A DNA stretch of 17,389 nucleotides from an uncultured Bacteroides sp. (GCA_900766195.1 CAAFUN010000094.1:1-17389), one strand, 5' to 3'. Numbered from the stretch's first letter, positions 1-7,750 are shown. A program made the numbers and translations. The notes: generated from the letters alone by a model not told the origin.

Positions 1-19
1 CACGACGCTCTTCCGATCT
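1..19. other. Illumina TruSeq adapter remnant (not genomic)
   Basis: Bases 1-19 (CACGACGCTCTTCCGATCT) are identical to the last 19 bases of the Illumina TruSeq universal adapter as I remember it. Base 20 onward reads as Bacteroides coding sequence. This is untrimmed adapter at a contig end, so nothing before base 20 should be interpreted biologically, and the left boundary is a sequencing edge, not a gene edge. Confidence 0.95.
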
Positions 20-20
20 T

Positions 21-860
21 ATGACAACCATGCTGTCAGCACAAAAGCCTATTGAAATACCATTATGGCCTAATGATGCTCCAAATACAAACGGATTAAA
101 GGGCGAACAGGAAGATCTTGACGGCGGACGCGTTGCCAATGTGGTAAAACCTTCTATTACAGTATACCGTCCCGAAAAGCCCAACGGAACAACGATTATC
201 ATGTGTCCCGGTGGTGGATATGCCCGGCTTGCCATGAATCATGAAGGACATGATATGGCTCCATGGCTAACCGCTATGGGTATTACCTATGCCGTACTGA
301 AATATCGCATGCCTAACGGACACTATGAAGTGCCGCTTTCGGATGCCGAACAAGCCATACGTTTGGTTCGTCAACATGCTACCGAATGGGGAATCAATCC
401 CAATCGCGTTGGCATTATGGGAGCATCAGCCGGTGGTCATCTAGCCGCATCATTAGCTACTTTATACAGCAGCAAGGAGACTCGCCCCGATTTCCAGATT
501 CTGTTCTATCCCGTTATCTCAATGATACCCGGCGTTACACACGGTGGTTCACGTCAAAATTTACTTGGAGACAATCCATCTAAAGCACTGGAAGAGAAAT
601 ATTCGCTTGAACGTCAAGTCTCAGCCAACACTCCTCAGGCTTTTATCATGCTCTCTTCGGATGACAATGCAGTGCCACCGGCTAATAGCATAGGTTATTA
701 CCAAGCATTGCTTGCCAATAAAGTTCCGGCAACTCTTCACATCTATCCTATAGGAGGACACGGATGGGGATTTCGTGATAACTTCACCTACAAACGTCAA
801 TGGACAGGAGAACTTGAAAAGTGGTTGCGTGACGGATTAGTGTTTGGCGACAGCAAATAA
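21..860 (+). CDS. alpha/beta-hydrolase esterase (acetyl-xylan-esterase-like), 5'-truncated
   Basis: This is a serine hydrolase of the alpha/beta-hydrolase fold, of the type often annotated as acetyl xylan esterase or endo-1,4-beta-xylanase-like esterase in Bacteroides. Counting from the ATG at 21, the oxyanion-hole segment CPGGGY is at residues 62-67. The nucleophile motif GASAG is at 134-138 (Ser136), the acid is probably Asp215 in DDNAVP, and the base is His247 in GGHGWG, so the triad is complete. The ATG at 21 is unlikely to be the true start. The frame stays open through the adapter to base 3, and residues 1-8 (MTTMLSAQ) look like the end of a Bacteroides signal peptide with cleavage near SA/Q. 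The gene probably began roughly 10-20 codons earlier and encodes an exported enzyme. It lies 96 bp before the GH2 gene on the same strand, which suggests shared glycan deacylation and degradation. The ester substrate cannot be read from the sequence. Confidence 0.85.
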   Translation: MTTMLSAQKPIEIPLWPNDAPNTNGLKGEQEDLDGGRVANVVKPSITVYRPEKPNGTTIIMCPGGGYARLAMNHEGHDMAPWLTAMGITYAVLKYRMPNGHYEVPLSDAEQAIRLVRQHATEWGINPNRVGIMGASAGGHLAASLATLYSSKETRPDFQILFYPVISMIPGVTHGGSRQNLLGDNPSKALEEKYSLERQVSANTPQAFIMLSSDDNAVPPANSIGYYQALLANKVPATLHIYPIGGHGWGFRDNFTYKRQWTGELEKWLRDGLVFGDSK

Positions 861-956
861 CAACAGCTATTCTCCTCTAATCGACACATTATTGTGTTAT
901 GTTTTAGCAATATCCTAATCTAATAAATATTGAAATAACAATAAATAGAATAACTG

Positions 957-3900
957 ATGAAAAAACAAAATCTCTTCATTGTATTAGCGCTGTTTCCTTT
1001 AGCATTAAGTGCTCAAGAAGAAAACAATCGCTACGAGCAACTCATCAATCCTAAGCTGATAGAAATTAATAAAGAGTCACCACGTGCTACATTCACATCT
1101 TACACTTCGGAAGAGAACGCTTATGTAAACGACAAGAAAAAAGGTACATTCCGTATGTCTTTGAATGGTAAATGGAAATTCAGCTATACTGAAAAGCTTT
1201 CGGAACGCCCCAAAAACTTTACCGATATAAAAGTCGATGCCAATAAATGGGCTGACATCAATGTTCCGGGAAACTGGGAACTACAAGGATTCGGCACTCC
1301 CATATACGTCAACACCGGCTATCCTTTTATGTCGGCTCCAGGCAATCCTCCTTATTGGGATAAGCCCAATCCTCCCTATGTGCCCAAAGACTGGAATCCT
1401 ACAGGTACTTACCGCCGTGAGTTCACCTTACCGGATAACTGGGATGGAAAAGAGATTTTCCTTAGTGCAGATGGCACATCAGGTGCTTCCTTTTACTATA
1501 TGAACGACAAGTTTATAGGTATGAGCAAAGACTCCAAGACTCCGGCTCGCTTTGACGTTACCTCTGTGGCAAAGCCAGGAAAAAACATTATCGGCATTCA
1601 GGTACACCGCTTCTCGGATGCAAACTACTTGGAATGTCAAGACTTCTGGAGGCTAACCGGTGTAGAACGCGAAATATATCTCTATGCCACGCCCAAACTA
1701 CATATAGCTGACTTTAAAGTGGAAACTCCACTGGATGAATATTACAAAGACGGTGTATTAAAAGTAAAGGTGAAAATAAATAATGAGACAGACCAAAACA
1801 CTCCCTTTGTTCTGTCCTACCGTTTGCTTGACAATAAAGGACGGCAAGTGGCGCAATCTTCCGTTCGTGCAGATGATGGACGGAAAGAGATTGTATTCGA
1901 CCGGAAAGATATTTCATCGCCTAACCAATGGACGGCTGAAACTCCTTATTTGTACACCTTAATTATAAGCCTGCAACAGACCAATCGTGAAGTGATTGAA
2001 GCGGTAAGTAGCAAAGTGGGCTTCCGTACGGTAGAGATAAAAAACAAACAGCTATTGGTGAACGGTAAGGCTATCCTGATAAAAGGGGTGAATTATCATG
2101 AACACAATGAATATACTGGTCACTATGTGCCCGAAGAGCTTATGTTGAAAGACTTCGAGTTATGGAAAAAGCTCAATGTAAACACCGTCCGTACCTGTCA
2201 TTACTCACAAAAAGAACGTTTTTACGAACTTTGTGATCAATACGGTATGTATGTTATTGATGAAGCAAACATAGAAAGTCACGGAATGGGTTATGATCTC
2301 CGCGTAGGAGGTACGCTCGGCAATAATCCGTTGTTTATGGATGCTCACATAGCCCGTACCTTAAATATGTATGAAAAGGATAAGAATCATCCCAGCATCA
2401 TTACCTGGTCACTAGGCAACGAATCGGGTAACGGAATTAATTTCTACGTCACTTACAATACCTTGCGATTGCTGGACAGCCGGCCAATACAGTATGAACG
2501 TGCCGGACTGGAATGGAATACAGACATATACTGCCCTATGTATCCCTCACCTGCCCAAATTGAGCAATATGCCAAAGATACCACTAACACCCGCCCGCTT
2601 ATCATGTGTGAATATGCGCATGCCATGGGCAATAGTTTGGGTAATTTTCAGGAATACTGGGACGTTATAGAAAAATACCCGTTACTACAAGGAGGATGTA
2701 TATGGGAATGGCTTGATGAAGGTATTGCAGCCAAAGCACCGGACGGTAGAAAATACTGGAAATACGGCGGTGACTTCGGACCAAAAGGAACACCGTCCGA
2801 CGGTGATTTCTGTATTGATGGCGTAGTTTATCCTGATCGCAGCATAAAACCTCATACCATTGAAATGGGTAAGGTGTACCAAAATATTAAGTTCAAAGGT
2901 TTTGACCCGCAAACTTGCACAGTTAAAATACAAAACGGGTTCTTCTTCACCAACCTCGATAAGTATGACTTCAGCTATACCGTACATCAAGACGGAGCTG
3001 AAATTTATAAAGGTAAGATAGAAGGAGTTAGAGCTGAACCGGAAACAACATTCACCAGTGCTGCCCTTAAAGGTATTCCACAAAAGACAGATGCAACCCG
3101 CGGACTTACTGTGGAGTTCTATGCCACCATACGCACAGCCGAACCATTCCTGCCTGTGGGTACGGTAATAGCTCGCGATCAGGCAGTGATTGCTCCGTAT
3201 CAAAAGTCAATGGCGACACATCGTTCACAGGCTACAGTTAAAGAAACGGGCAATCAGCTTACTTTCTCGGGAACAGATTTCCAAGCGGTATTCGATAAAC
3301 AAAGCGGATTACTTATATCCTATACTTATAAGAAACAAGAGCTGATTCATGACGGACAAGGCCCTCGCCCATTCTTTTGGCGTGCCCCTATCGACAATGA
3401 TTATGGTGCTCAATTGCCTATAAAACTGAAGCCGTGGAAGGAAGCCAGCTATCAGAAACCTGCCGTAAAATCATTCAACGTCACACTAGAAAACGGTTAC
3501 AATATTGTTAATGTGTCCTATTACTATCCACAAACCGAAGCAACTTGGGATATTGCATACAAGGTATATGCTGATGGTATAATCAAAGTCAACAATCGCT
3601 TTGTGGCAACAGGAACCACTGTCCCCATGATACCACGTGTAGGCCTACGGATGCAATTGTCTGACACATTCAGCAATCTGACCTATTATGGACGTGGACC
3701 TGGCGAGAACTATCGTGACCGTCGCACTTCACAGTTCTTCGGACAATACTCTTCACCCATAAAAAATCTGCAGGAACCATATATACGGCCACAAGAAAAC
3801 AACCATAGGACCGACATTTACTGGTGTGCGCTTACTAACAAAGCTGAGCAAGGACTCCTGTTTATAGCAGACAAAACCTTTGAAATGAATGCTTCCAACT

Positions 3901-4181
3901 ATCTGCTCGAGAGCTTGGATAGCGGAGACAACTTGTATAACGGTGAACCTATAGGCGACAAAACCAATCACCGTCACCTCATTGATCCGAAACCGGAAAA
4001 GCTGGTAGATCTCTTCATCGATTACCGCATGATGGGTGTAGGAGGCGATAACAGTTGGGGTGCTACGGCACACGAACCTTATCTGATTCGTCCGGGTAAA
4101 AATAACGTTATAGAATATGGTTTTGCCATTGTACCTTTTGGAAAGAAGAGTGATTATAAAAAAATGATCTATCAATATTAA
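957..4181 (+). CDS. secreted GH2 beta-galactosidase (LacZ-like)
   Basis: This 1074-residue enzyme has the full LacZ-type domain order. A signal peptide (1-19, LALSA/Q) is followed by an N-terminal jelly-roll (about 60-245), an Ig-like domain (about 250-357), a TIM barrel (about 360-640), a linker domain, and a Bgal_small_N domain (about 765-1073) with GRGPGENY at 912-919 and DNSWG at 1031-1035. The acid/base is Glu489 in WSLGNESGNG and the nucleophile is Glu552 in IMCEYAHAMGNS. NVNTVRTCHY at 408-417 is the barrel strand typical of the family. It hydrolyses terminal beta-galactosides, probably in the periplasm or at the cell surface. The natural glycan (lactose, pectic or hemicellulose side chains, mucin) is not decidable. 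The leader shows it is exported, unlike E. coli LacZ. The neighbouring esterase hints at a polysaccharide-utilisation context, but no SusC/SusD or sensor lies in the window. The 96-bp gap upstream has no convincing promoter, and a hairpin terminator lies 22 bp after the stop. Confidence 0.95.
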   Translation: MKKQNLFIVLALFPLALSAQEENNRYEQLINPKLIEINKESPRATFTSYTSEENAYVNDKKKGTFRMSLNGKWKFSYTEKLSERPKNFTDIKVDANKWADINVPGNWELQGFGTPIYVNTGYPFMSAPGNPPYWDKPNPPYVPKDWNPTGTYRREFTLPDNWDGKEIFLSADGTSGASFYYMNDKFIGMSKDSKTPARFDVTSVAKPGKNIIGIQVHRFSDANYLECQDFWRLTGVEREIYLYATPKLHIADFKVETPLDEYYKDGVLKVKVKINNETDQNTPFVLSYRLLDNKGRQVAQSSVRADDGRKEIVFDRKDISSPNQWTAETPYLYTLIISLQQTNREVIEAVSSKVGFRTVEIKNKQLLVNGKAILIKGVNYHEHNEYTGHYVPEELMLKDFELWKKLNVNTVRTCHYSQKERFYELCDQYGMYVIDEANIESHGMGYDLRVGGTLGNNPLFMDAHIARTLNMYEKDKNHPSIITWSLGNESGNGINFYVTYNTLRLLDSRPIQYERAGLEWNTDIYCPMYPSPAQIEQYAKDTTNTRPLIMCEYAHAMGNSLGNFQEYWDVIEKYPLLQGGCIWEWLDEGIAAKAPDGRKYWKYGGDFGPKGTPSDGDFCIDGVVYPDRSIKPHTIEMGKVYQNIKFKGFDPQTCTVKIQNGFFFTNLDKYDFSYTVHQDGAEIYKGKIEGVRAEPETTFTSAALKGIPQKTDATRGLTVEFYATIRTAEPFLPVGTVIARDQAVIAPYQKSMATHRSQATVKETGNQLTFSGTDFQAVFDKQSGLLISYTYKKQELIHDGQGPRPFFWRAPIDNDYGAQLPIKLKPWKEASYQKPAVKSFNVTLENGYNIVNVSYYYPQTEATWDIAYKVYADGIIKVNNRFVATGTTVPMIPRVGLRMQLSDTFSNLTYYGRGPGENYRDRRTSQFFGQYSSPIKNLQEPYIRPQENNHRTDIYWCALTNKAEQGLLFIADKTFEMNASNYLLESLDSGDNLYNGEPIGDKTNHRHLIDPKPEKLVDLFIDYRMMGVGGDNSWGATAHEPYLIRPGKNNVIEYGFAIVPFGKKSDYKKMIYQY

Positions 4182-4203
4182 CGGCAAAGTATAATGATTT
4201 ATG

Positions 4204-4237
4204 AAAAGGATGTAGTACATTTGCTACATCCTTTTTT
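4204..4237 (+). terminator. Rho-independent terminator after the GH2 gene
   Basis: A 12-bp perfect stem (AAAAGGATGTAG at 4204-4215 with CTACATCCTTTT at 4224-4235) encloses an 8-nt loop and ends in six T. It lies 22 bp after the beta-galactosidase stop and 26 bp before the next start codon. The loop itself reads TACATTTG, which is described separately. Confidence 0.85.
4216..4223 (+). promoter_or_regulatory. candidate -7 element inside the terminator loop
   Basis: The hairpin loop is TACATTTG, an exact match to the Bacteroides sigma-ABfr -7 consensus TAnnTTTG. Transcription would start near 4230, giving a leader of about 30 nt for the DUF1460 gene at 4264. That gene has no other room for a promoter after the terminator. 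The -33 element is poor: AATG at 4193-4196 at the expected spacing, against TTTG. The match could be chance. Confidence 0.4.
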
Positions 4238-4263
4238 ATATTAATTAATTTACTAAAAGATCA

Positions 4264-5046
4264 ATGAAAAGATTTATAGCTGTCCTGTTCGGTGTTTTGT
4301 GTATCATAGCTACTAATGCTTATGCACAAAATAATAAAAATATTATGTTGAACAATGCCATAGGTTTTATGGACGTTCCTTACGTAGCCAATACCCTTGA
4401 AGTCAATGAAAATGAAGAGTTAGTAGTCAACTGCGATGAAGTGGACTGCACCACTTTTGTAGAATATGTACTTGCCATGTCACTCTCTCCACTCGAAGAC
4501 GGACAGGTGGCTGAAGGTGATTTTGCCAACTACCTCCAAAAGATCCGTTATCGTGACGGCAAAATAGACGGTTATACTTCCCGTCTTCATTACATAGCAG
4601 ACTGGATAAATAACGGAGTAAGCAAAGGGCTGATAGAAGATGTGACCGCTACGAAAAGTCCGACGACCCAAAAGCTGTCCATATCTTACATGTCAAGCCA
4701 TCCCAACCAATACAAACAGTTGAGTAGCTCTCCTGAAAACCTGGCAAAGATGAAGAAGATTGAAAAAAATCTTTCAGGAAAAGAAATCCATTATTTACCA
4801 AAGAATGAACTACCAAACGAAGGATTGCCATGGATTAAAGATGGAGATATCATTGCTATCACCACAAATACTCCGGGGCTGGATGTAGCCCATATGGGCA
4901 TTGCTTTCTACGTAGATGGCAAGCTGAGCCTCATCCATGCTTCTTCAAAAGATAAAATGGTAGTGGTTTCGACAGTTTCCTTAGCACAAATGCTGAAAAA
5001 CAATAATAGCTGGACCGGTATTCGCGTGCTACGTTTGAAAAAATAA
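4264..5046 (+). CDS. DUF1460 family secreted cysteine amidase-like protein
   Basis: This 260-residue protein belongs to DUF1460 (Pfam PF07313, N-acetylmuramoyl-L-alanine amidase-like), a Bacteroidetes-rich branch of the NlpC/P60 papain-like fold. A signal peptide (residues 1-21, NAYA/Q) places it in the periplasm. The N-terminal half carries the likely nucleophile Cys62 in DEVDCTTFVEYV. His210 in DVAHMGIAF is the likely base, and LIHASS at 223-228 follows the next strand. These match the family pattern of a Cys in a helix and a His on a core strand. The presumed role is cleavage or recycling of peptidoglycan peptides; substrate and bond are inferred from the fold only. The DUF488 gene follows after 15 bp, so the two are probably co-transcribed. 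Transcription probably starts within or just after the preceding terminator. Confidence 0.85.
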   Translation: MKRFIAVLFGVLCIIATNAYAQNNKNIMLNNAIGFMDVPYVANTLEVNENEELVVNCDEVDCTTFVEYVLAMSLSPLEDGQVAEGDFANYLQKIRYRDGKIDGYTSRLHYIADWINNGVSKGLIEDVTATKSPTTQKLSISYMSSHPNQYKQLSSSPENLAKMKKIEKNLSGKEIHYLPKNELPNEGLPWIKDGDIIAITTNTPGLDVAHMGIAFYVDGKLSLIHASSKDKMVVVSTVSLAQMLKNNNSWTGIRVLRLKK

Positions 5047-5061
5047 AACTGATTATACAAG

Positions 5062-5433
5062 ATGCCTACCATTAAACTAAAAAGAGTCTATTCTCCTTAC
5101 GACGAGAATGATGGTTTTCGTGTATTAGTGGATAGATTATGGCCTAGAGGGATAAAGAAAGAGAACTTGAAGATGGACCTATGGGAAAAAGATATCGCTC
5201 CATCCAACGCATTGAGGGAGTGGTTCCATCAAGATACTGCAACCCAATGGAATGAATTTTCTGTTCGTTATGATAAAGAGCTTGAGAACTCTTCGGCCTT
5301 CAACGCCTTTGTAGATAAGATTAAATCGTATGATACGGTAACACTACTTTATGCCGCTCATGACGAGCAACAAAATAATGCTATCATCTTGAAAGAAGCG
5401 TTGGAGAATAAACTAAAGACAATAACCCAATAA
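5062..5433 (+). CDS. DUF488 / YeaO-like protein
   Basis: This 123-residue cytoplasmic protein of the DUF488 family (PF04343) resembles E. coli YeaO. The family hallmark is visible near the N-terminus: RVYSPYDENDGFRVLVDRLW starts at residue 8 and is followed directly by PRG. Further hallmarks are APSNALREWF at 46-55 and LLYAAHDEQQNNA in the C-terminal third. The length is usual for the family, and there is no signal peptide or membrane segment. The biochemical function of the family is not established to my knowledge, so none is assigned. It begins 15 bp after the DUF1460 stop, and its mRNA would end in the hairpin starting 6 bp after its stop codon. Confidence 0.85.
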   Translation: MPTIKLKRVYSPYDENDGFRVLVDRLWPRGIKKENLKMDLWEKDIAPSNALREWFHQDTATQWNEFSVRYDKELENSSAFNAFVDKIKSYDTVTLLYAAHDEQQNNAIILKEALENKLKTITQ

Positions 5434-5438
5434 GATAT

Positions 5439-5472
5439 AAAATGGATAGAGAATTACTCCTCTATCCATTTT
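5439..5472. terminator. bidirectional terminator between convergent genes
   Basis: A 13-bp perfect stem (AAAATGGATAGAG at 5439-5451 with CTCTATCCATTTT at 5460-5472) encloses an 8-nt loop, AATTACTC. It is flanked by A-rich and T-rich tracts on both sides, so it can act on either strand. It ends the DUF1460-DUF488 unit (+). On the minus strand it overlaps the last codons of the glutathione peroxidase gene, whose stop codon (5454-5456) sits in the loop. Confidence 0.8.
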
Positions 5473-5996
5473 ACTATTTTATCGCAGAAAGGATCTTCCC
5501 GAGGTGCTACAAAACCTATGAGCTGTCCGTCGGTACCAATCATGAATTTCTGAAAGTTCCACTGTACTTCCGCATCCATTTTTCCGTTAACAGCCTTTTC
5601 CGTCAACCACTTATAAATAGGAGCCTTATTCTCTCCCACTACATCAATCTTTGCCATCATAGGGAAGGCCACATTATAATTGTCAACGCAAAACTGTTTA
5701 ATCTCTTCATTCGTACCGGGTTCCTGACCTTTGAAGTTATTGGCAGGGAAGCCAACTATCACAAAGTTGCGATCCTTGTATTTCTCATAAAGCTGCTGCA
5801 ACTTCTCATACTGTGGGGTTAGTCCGCATTTCGATGCTACATTCACAACCAAGACTTTCTTTCCTTTCAGGGTTGACATATCAAACTCTTTCCCATCAAT
5901 ATCAGTCACTTTAAAGTCATATAAAGAAACTTTATGCTGTGCAGAAACTGCTGCAGTCAGTGCGCAAAACAAGAAGATAGAGAATAACTTTTTCAT
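5454..5996 (-). CDS. exported glutathione-peroxidase-family thiol peroxidase
   Basis: This 180-residue peroxidase of the GPx/BtuE family reduces hydroperoxides. A signal peptide (1-19, AVSA/Q) is followed by a thioredoxin fold. The peroxidatic residue is Cys57 in NVASKCGLTPQY, where animal enzymes may use selenocysteine. Gln91 in FKGQEPG and Trp146-Asn147 in QWNFQKF complete the active-site tetrad. Cys103 in KQFCVDNY occupies the position of the resolving cysteine of thioredoxin-dependent GPx proteins, so the electron donor is probably a thioredoxin-like protein and not glutathione. The leader sends it to the periplasm, which is unusual for such a peroxidase and needs a periplasmic reductant. 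It is transcribed alone and convergent with the DUF488 gene. A possible -7 element (CAAAATTA on the plus strand at 6131-6138) is 135 bp upstream and weakly supported. Confidence 0.92.
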   Translation of the reverse strand: MKKLFSIFLFCALTAAVSAQHKVSLYDFKVTDIDGKEFDMSTLKGKKVLVVNVASKCGLTPQYEKLQQLYEKYKDRNFVIVGFPANNFKGQEPGTNEEIKQFCVDNYNVAFPMMAKIDVVGENKAPIYKWLTEKAVNGKMDAEVQWNFQKFMIGTDGQLIGFVAPREDPFCDKIVKWIEE

Positions 5997-6613
5997 ATTT
6001 ACAGTTATTAATTTCCTAAAAGAAACACCTCTAAATGGAAAAAAGTTTAGCTATACGTACACACAATTGGCAATACAAGAAAAGAGTCCCCTTTATCACT
6101 GTATAAGGACTTGTTCTCCACACTACTGCACAAAATTATTAAGGGTTCTCCGTGTATGGTATGTGACTGATAACCGGAAGAAAGCACGCAGCATTTTCCA
6201 CCAGTTACTGAACCTATTCCTATCACGTCAAACTGTCTGGTAAAGATATGAACTTCAAAAGCAAGCGCGTAACTCTCCGCAAACCTATATGCATCCGACA
6301 CTGATCAATACCACTACTCTACATACGAACGAGAAGCATCTTACAAGATTCATCAAACCGTAAAAGAAGCGTAAAGCACATCGCATTCTTGCCTTTTTAC
6401 TATGCATTCCTATCGCTTTACCTTAGTCTTCATTAGATACTCACGGTTGTAAAGCAGATGAATCACAGTTGTTATTCAAAAGAGTAACAACTGTGATTCA
6501 CCTTTCTCACATCTGTGAGTAAGCATAGATACCTAGTGCTTTTACGGATAGAAAACCAGGCAAAAGCAAAAGAAGCCAGAGGCTAATGCTAAAGAAAGCT
6601 CAGACAAAGCAAC
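5997..6613. other. 617-bp gene-free region upstream of the peroxidase gene
   Basis: I find no supportable gene here. The longest frame (84 codons, minus, 6047-6301) has no recognisable domain and no plausible leader. Structural content includes an imperfect hairpin at 6078-6117 built on AGTCC/GGACT arms. There is an 84-nt imperfect palindrome at 6438-6521 (listed separately). A short GC hairpin at 6574-6584 (AGCC/GGCT), T-rich afterwards on the minus strand, might help end the acyltransferase transcript. The size is large for a Bacteroides intergenic gap between two minus-strand genes, so an untranslated RNA or a decayed element is possible. Confidence 0.5.
6438..6521. repeat. 84-nt imperfect palindrome
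   Basis: The inner arms TGAATCACAGTTGTTA (6459-6474) and TAACAACTGTGATTCA (6485-6500) are perfect over 16 bp. As RNA they extend to 19 bp (one G-U pair) with an AAAA loop at 6478-6481. Outer arms TACTCAC (6438-6444) and GTGAGTA (6515-6521) are also perfect. Each is separated from the inner arm by exactly 14 nt that pair partly (about 9 of 14 including G-U). No T-tract follows on either strand, so it is not a standard terminator. The 7-mer TAGATAC occurs at both edges (6434-6440, 6526-6532). Confidence 0.75.
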
Positions 6614-7750
6614 TTATAGAGCCTTCTTCTTCATCAGAAACCTTTCGGTAAGCCATTTCCTCACCGGTTCATCATAGAGTTTAAGACAGCCGTATGCCAA
6701 GAGAATAGCAGCTACGTACGTCAATATCATATAAGGAGCTGCTTTTGAGAGTGATACATGCGTATTGCAGACCCATGCTGTATAAGTGTAAATCAACGGG
6801 TAATGCGTGATATAAATAGGGTAAGAGATGTCTCCGAGAAACTTACAGACCCGTGCCGACTGCCCGGTTACCTTTCCTCCCGCACCCATAGAAACAATAA
6901 TAGGAAAGACACAAATGATGCAAAGTGCCTCATACAGTCCGTTCATCCAAAGTCCTTCTTCACCACCAATGCGCGGATAAAACAAAACAACTACAATAAA
7001 CAGACTGCAAATCCAGAATGCTCCTCGTTTAATACGTATCAGCCACCCCAGGCGAGAGAGCAGCAAACCGGCGAAGAAAGGATAGGTTAAACGCACAAAC
7101 CCCACATATTGCTGTTCGCCATTAAGTGCCCATCCGCCTATAATATCTCCACTTGGAGCAGTGAGGCAAAGATGCATTGTGGCACAAGCTGCTAAAAACA
7201 CGAGCACAGCAAGCCAAATTTTGGGTAAATGACGAATGACCAATGCATAGAGTATATTGGCAATATATTCGTAATAAAGCGTCCAGGCCGGACCATTGAG
7301 CGGATGCATCTCACTCCACCCACGTATATCCATATCGACAGGAAGCGGAAGCAACGTAAAGCCCAAAAGCATCACCAGCAACATCACACCTACAGAGGTA
7401 TCTTGAATGAGAGGAAAACATGATGATTCCTGAAAATAGAAAAAGACTGCTCCGATTATACTTCCCATAATGATCATAGGATGAAGACGGATGAGACGGC
7501 GTTTGAAAAAGGCTCCAAGTGACATCTTATTCCAACGATCATCATACGCATATCCGATAACAAAACCAGAAAGCATAAAGAAGAAATCTACGGCAAGATA
7601 ACCGTGATTGATAAATTGGGTCAGATGACTTCCATCGGAGTGCGCTTCAAACAAGTGGAAAGCCACCACAATAAGTGCTGCTACCCCACGAAGACCGTCA
7701 AGTATCTCATAATGGGGCTTTGATGCAAGATAAGTAGTCTGTGTGTTCAT
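6614..7750 (-). CDS. acyltransferase family 3 membrane protein (OafA/YrhL-like)
   Basis: This 378-residue polytopic inner-membrane protein belongs to the acyltransferase-3 family (PF01757), which transfers acetyl or other acyl groups to sugars, surface polysaccharides or lipids. The family pattern is clear in the N-terminus. LDGLRGVAALIVVAFHLFE spans 17-35, with Arg21 and His32 in the first membrane helix. GYLAVDFFFMLSGFVIG spans 50-66, and FFKRRLIRLHP at 81-91 is the conserved basic cytoplasmic segment. About ten hydrophobic helices follow. There is no C-terminal SGNH domain, so it is the short form. The acceptor is unknown. It lies 99 bp after the exporter operon on the same strand but has its own -7 element, so I regard it as a separate unit. 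Readthrough from the exporter genes cannot be excluded because no strong terminator is seen between them. Confidence 0.9.
   Translation of the reverse strand: MNTQTTYLASKPHYEILDGLRGVAALIVVAFHLFEAHSDGSHLTQFINHGYLAVDFFFMLSGFVIGYAYDDRWNKMSLGAFFKRRLIRLHPMIIMGSIIGAVFFYFQESSCFPLIQDTSVGVMLLVMLLGFTLLPLPVDMDIRGWSEMHPLNGPAWTLYYEYIANILYALVIRHLPKIWLAVLVFLAACATMHLCLTAPSGDIIGGWALNGEQQYVGFVRLTYPFFAGLLLSRLGWLIRIKRGAFWICSLFIVVVLFYPRIGGEEGLWMNGLYEALCIICVFPIIVSMGAGGKVTGQSARVCKFLGDISYPIYITHYPLIYTYTAWVCNTHVSLSKAAPYMILTYVAAILLAYGCLKLYDEPVRKWLTERFLMKKKAL

Noticed and set aside
898..905. TATGTTTT as a -7 element for the GH2 gene
   Set aside because: The final G of TAnnTTTG is missing and there is no -33 match; the gene may be read from upstream.
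2685..3203. 172-codon minus-strand frame inside the GH2 gene
   Set aside because: Lies wholly within a strongly supported gene on the other strand and has no family features.
3753..4220. 155-codon minus-strand frame over the GH2 3' end
   Set aside because: Antisense to conserved GH2 residues and begins inside the terminator hairpin; no domain seen.
6047..6301. 84-codon minus-strand frame in the gene-free region
   Set aside because: No recognisable domain, leader or promoter; composition (many Ser, Cys and Tyr, no pattern) looks like translated non-coding sequence.
6459..6500. Rho-independent terminator for the acyltransferase gene
   Set aside because: The stem is strong but no T-tract follows on either strand.
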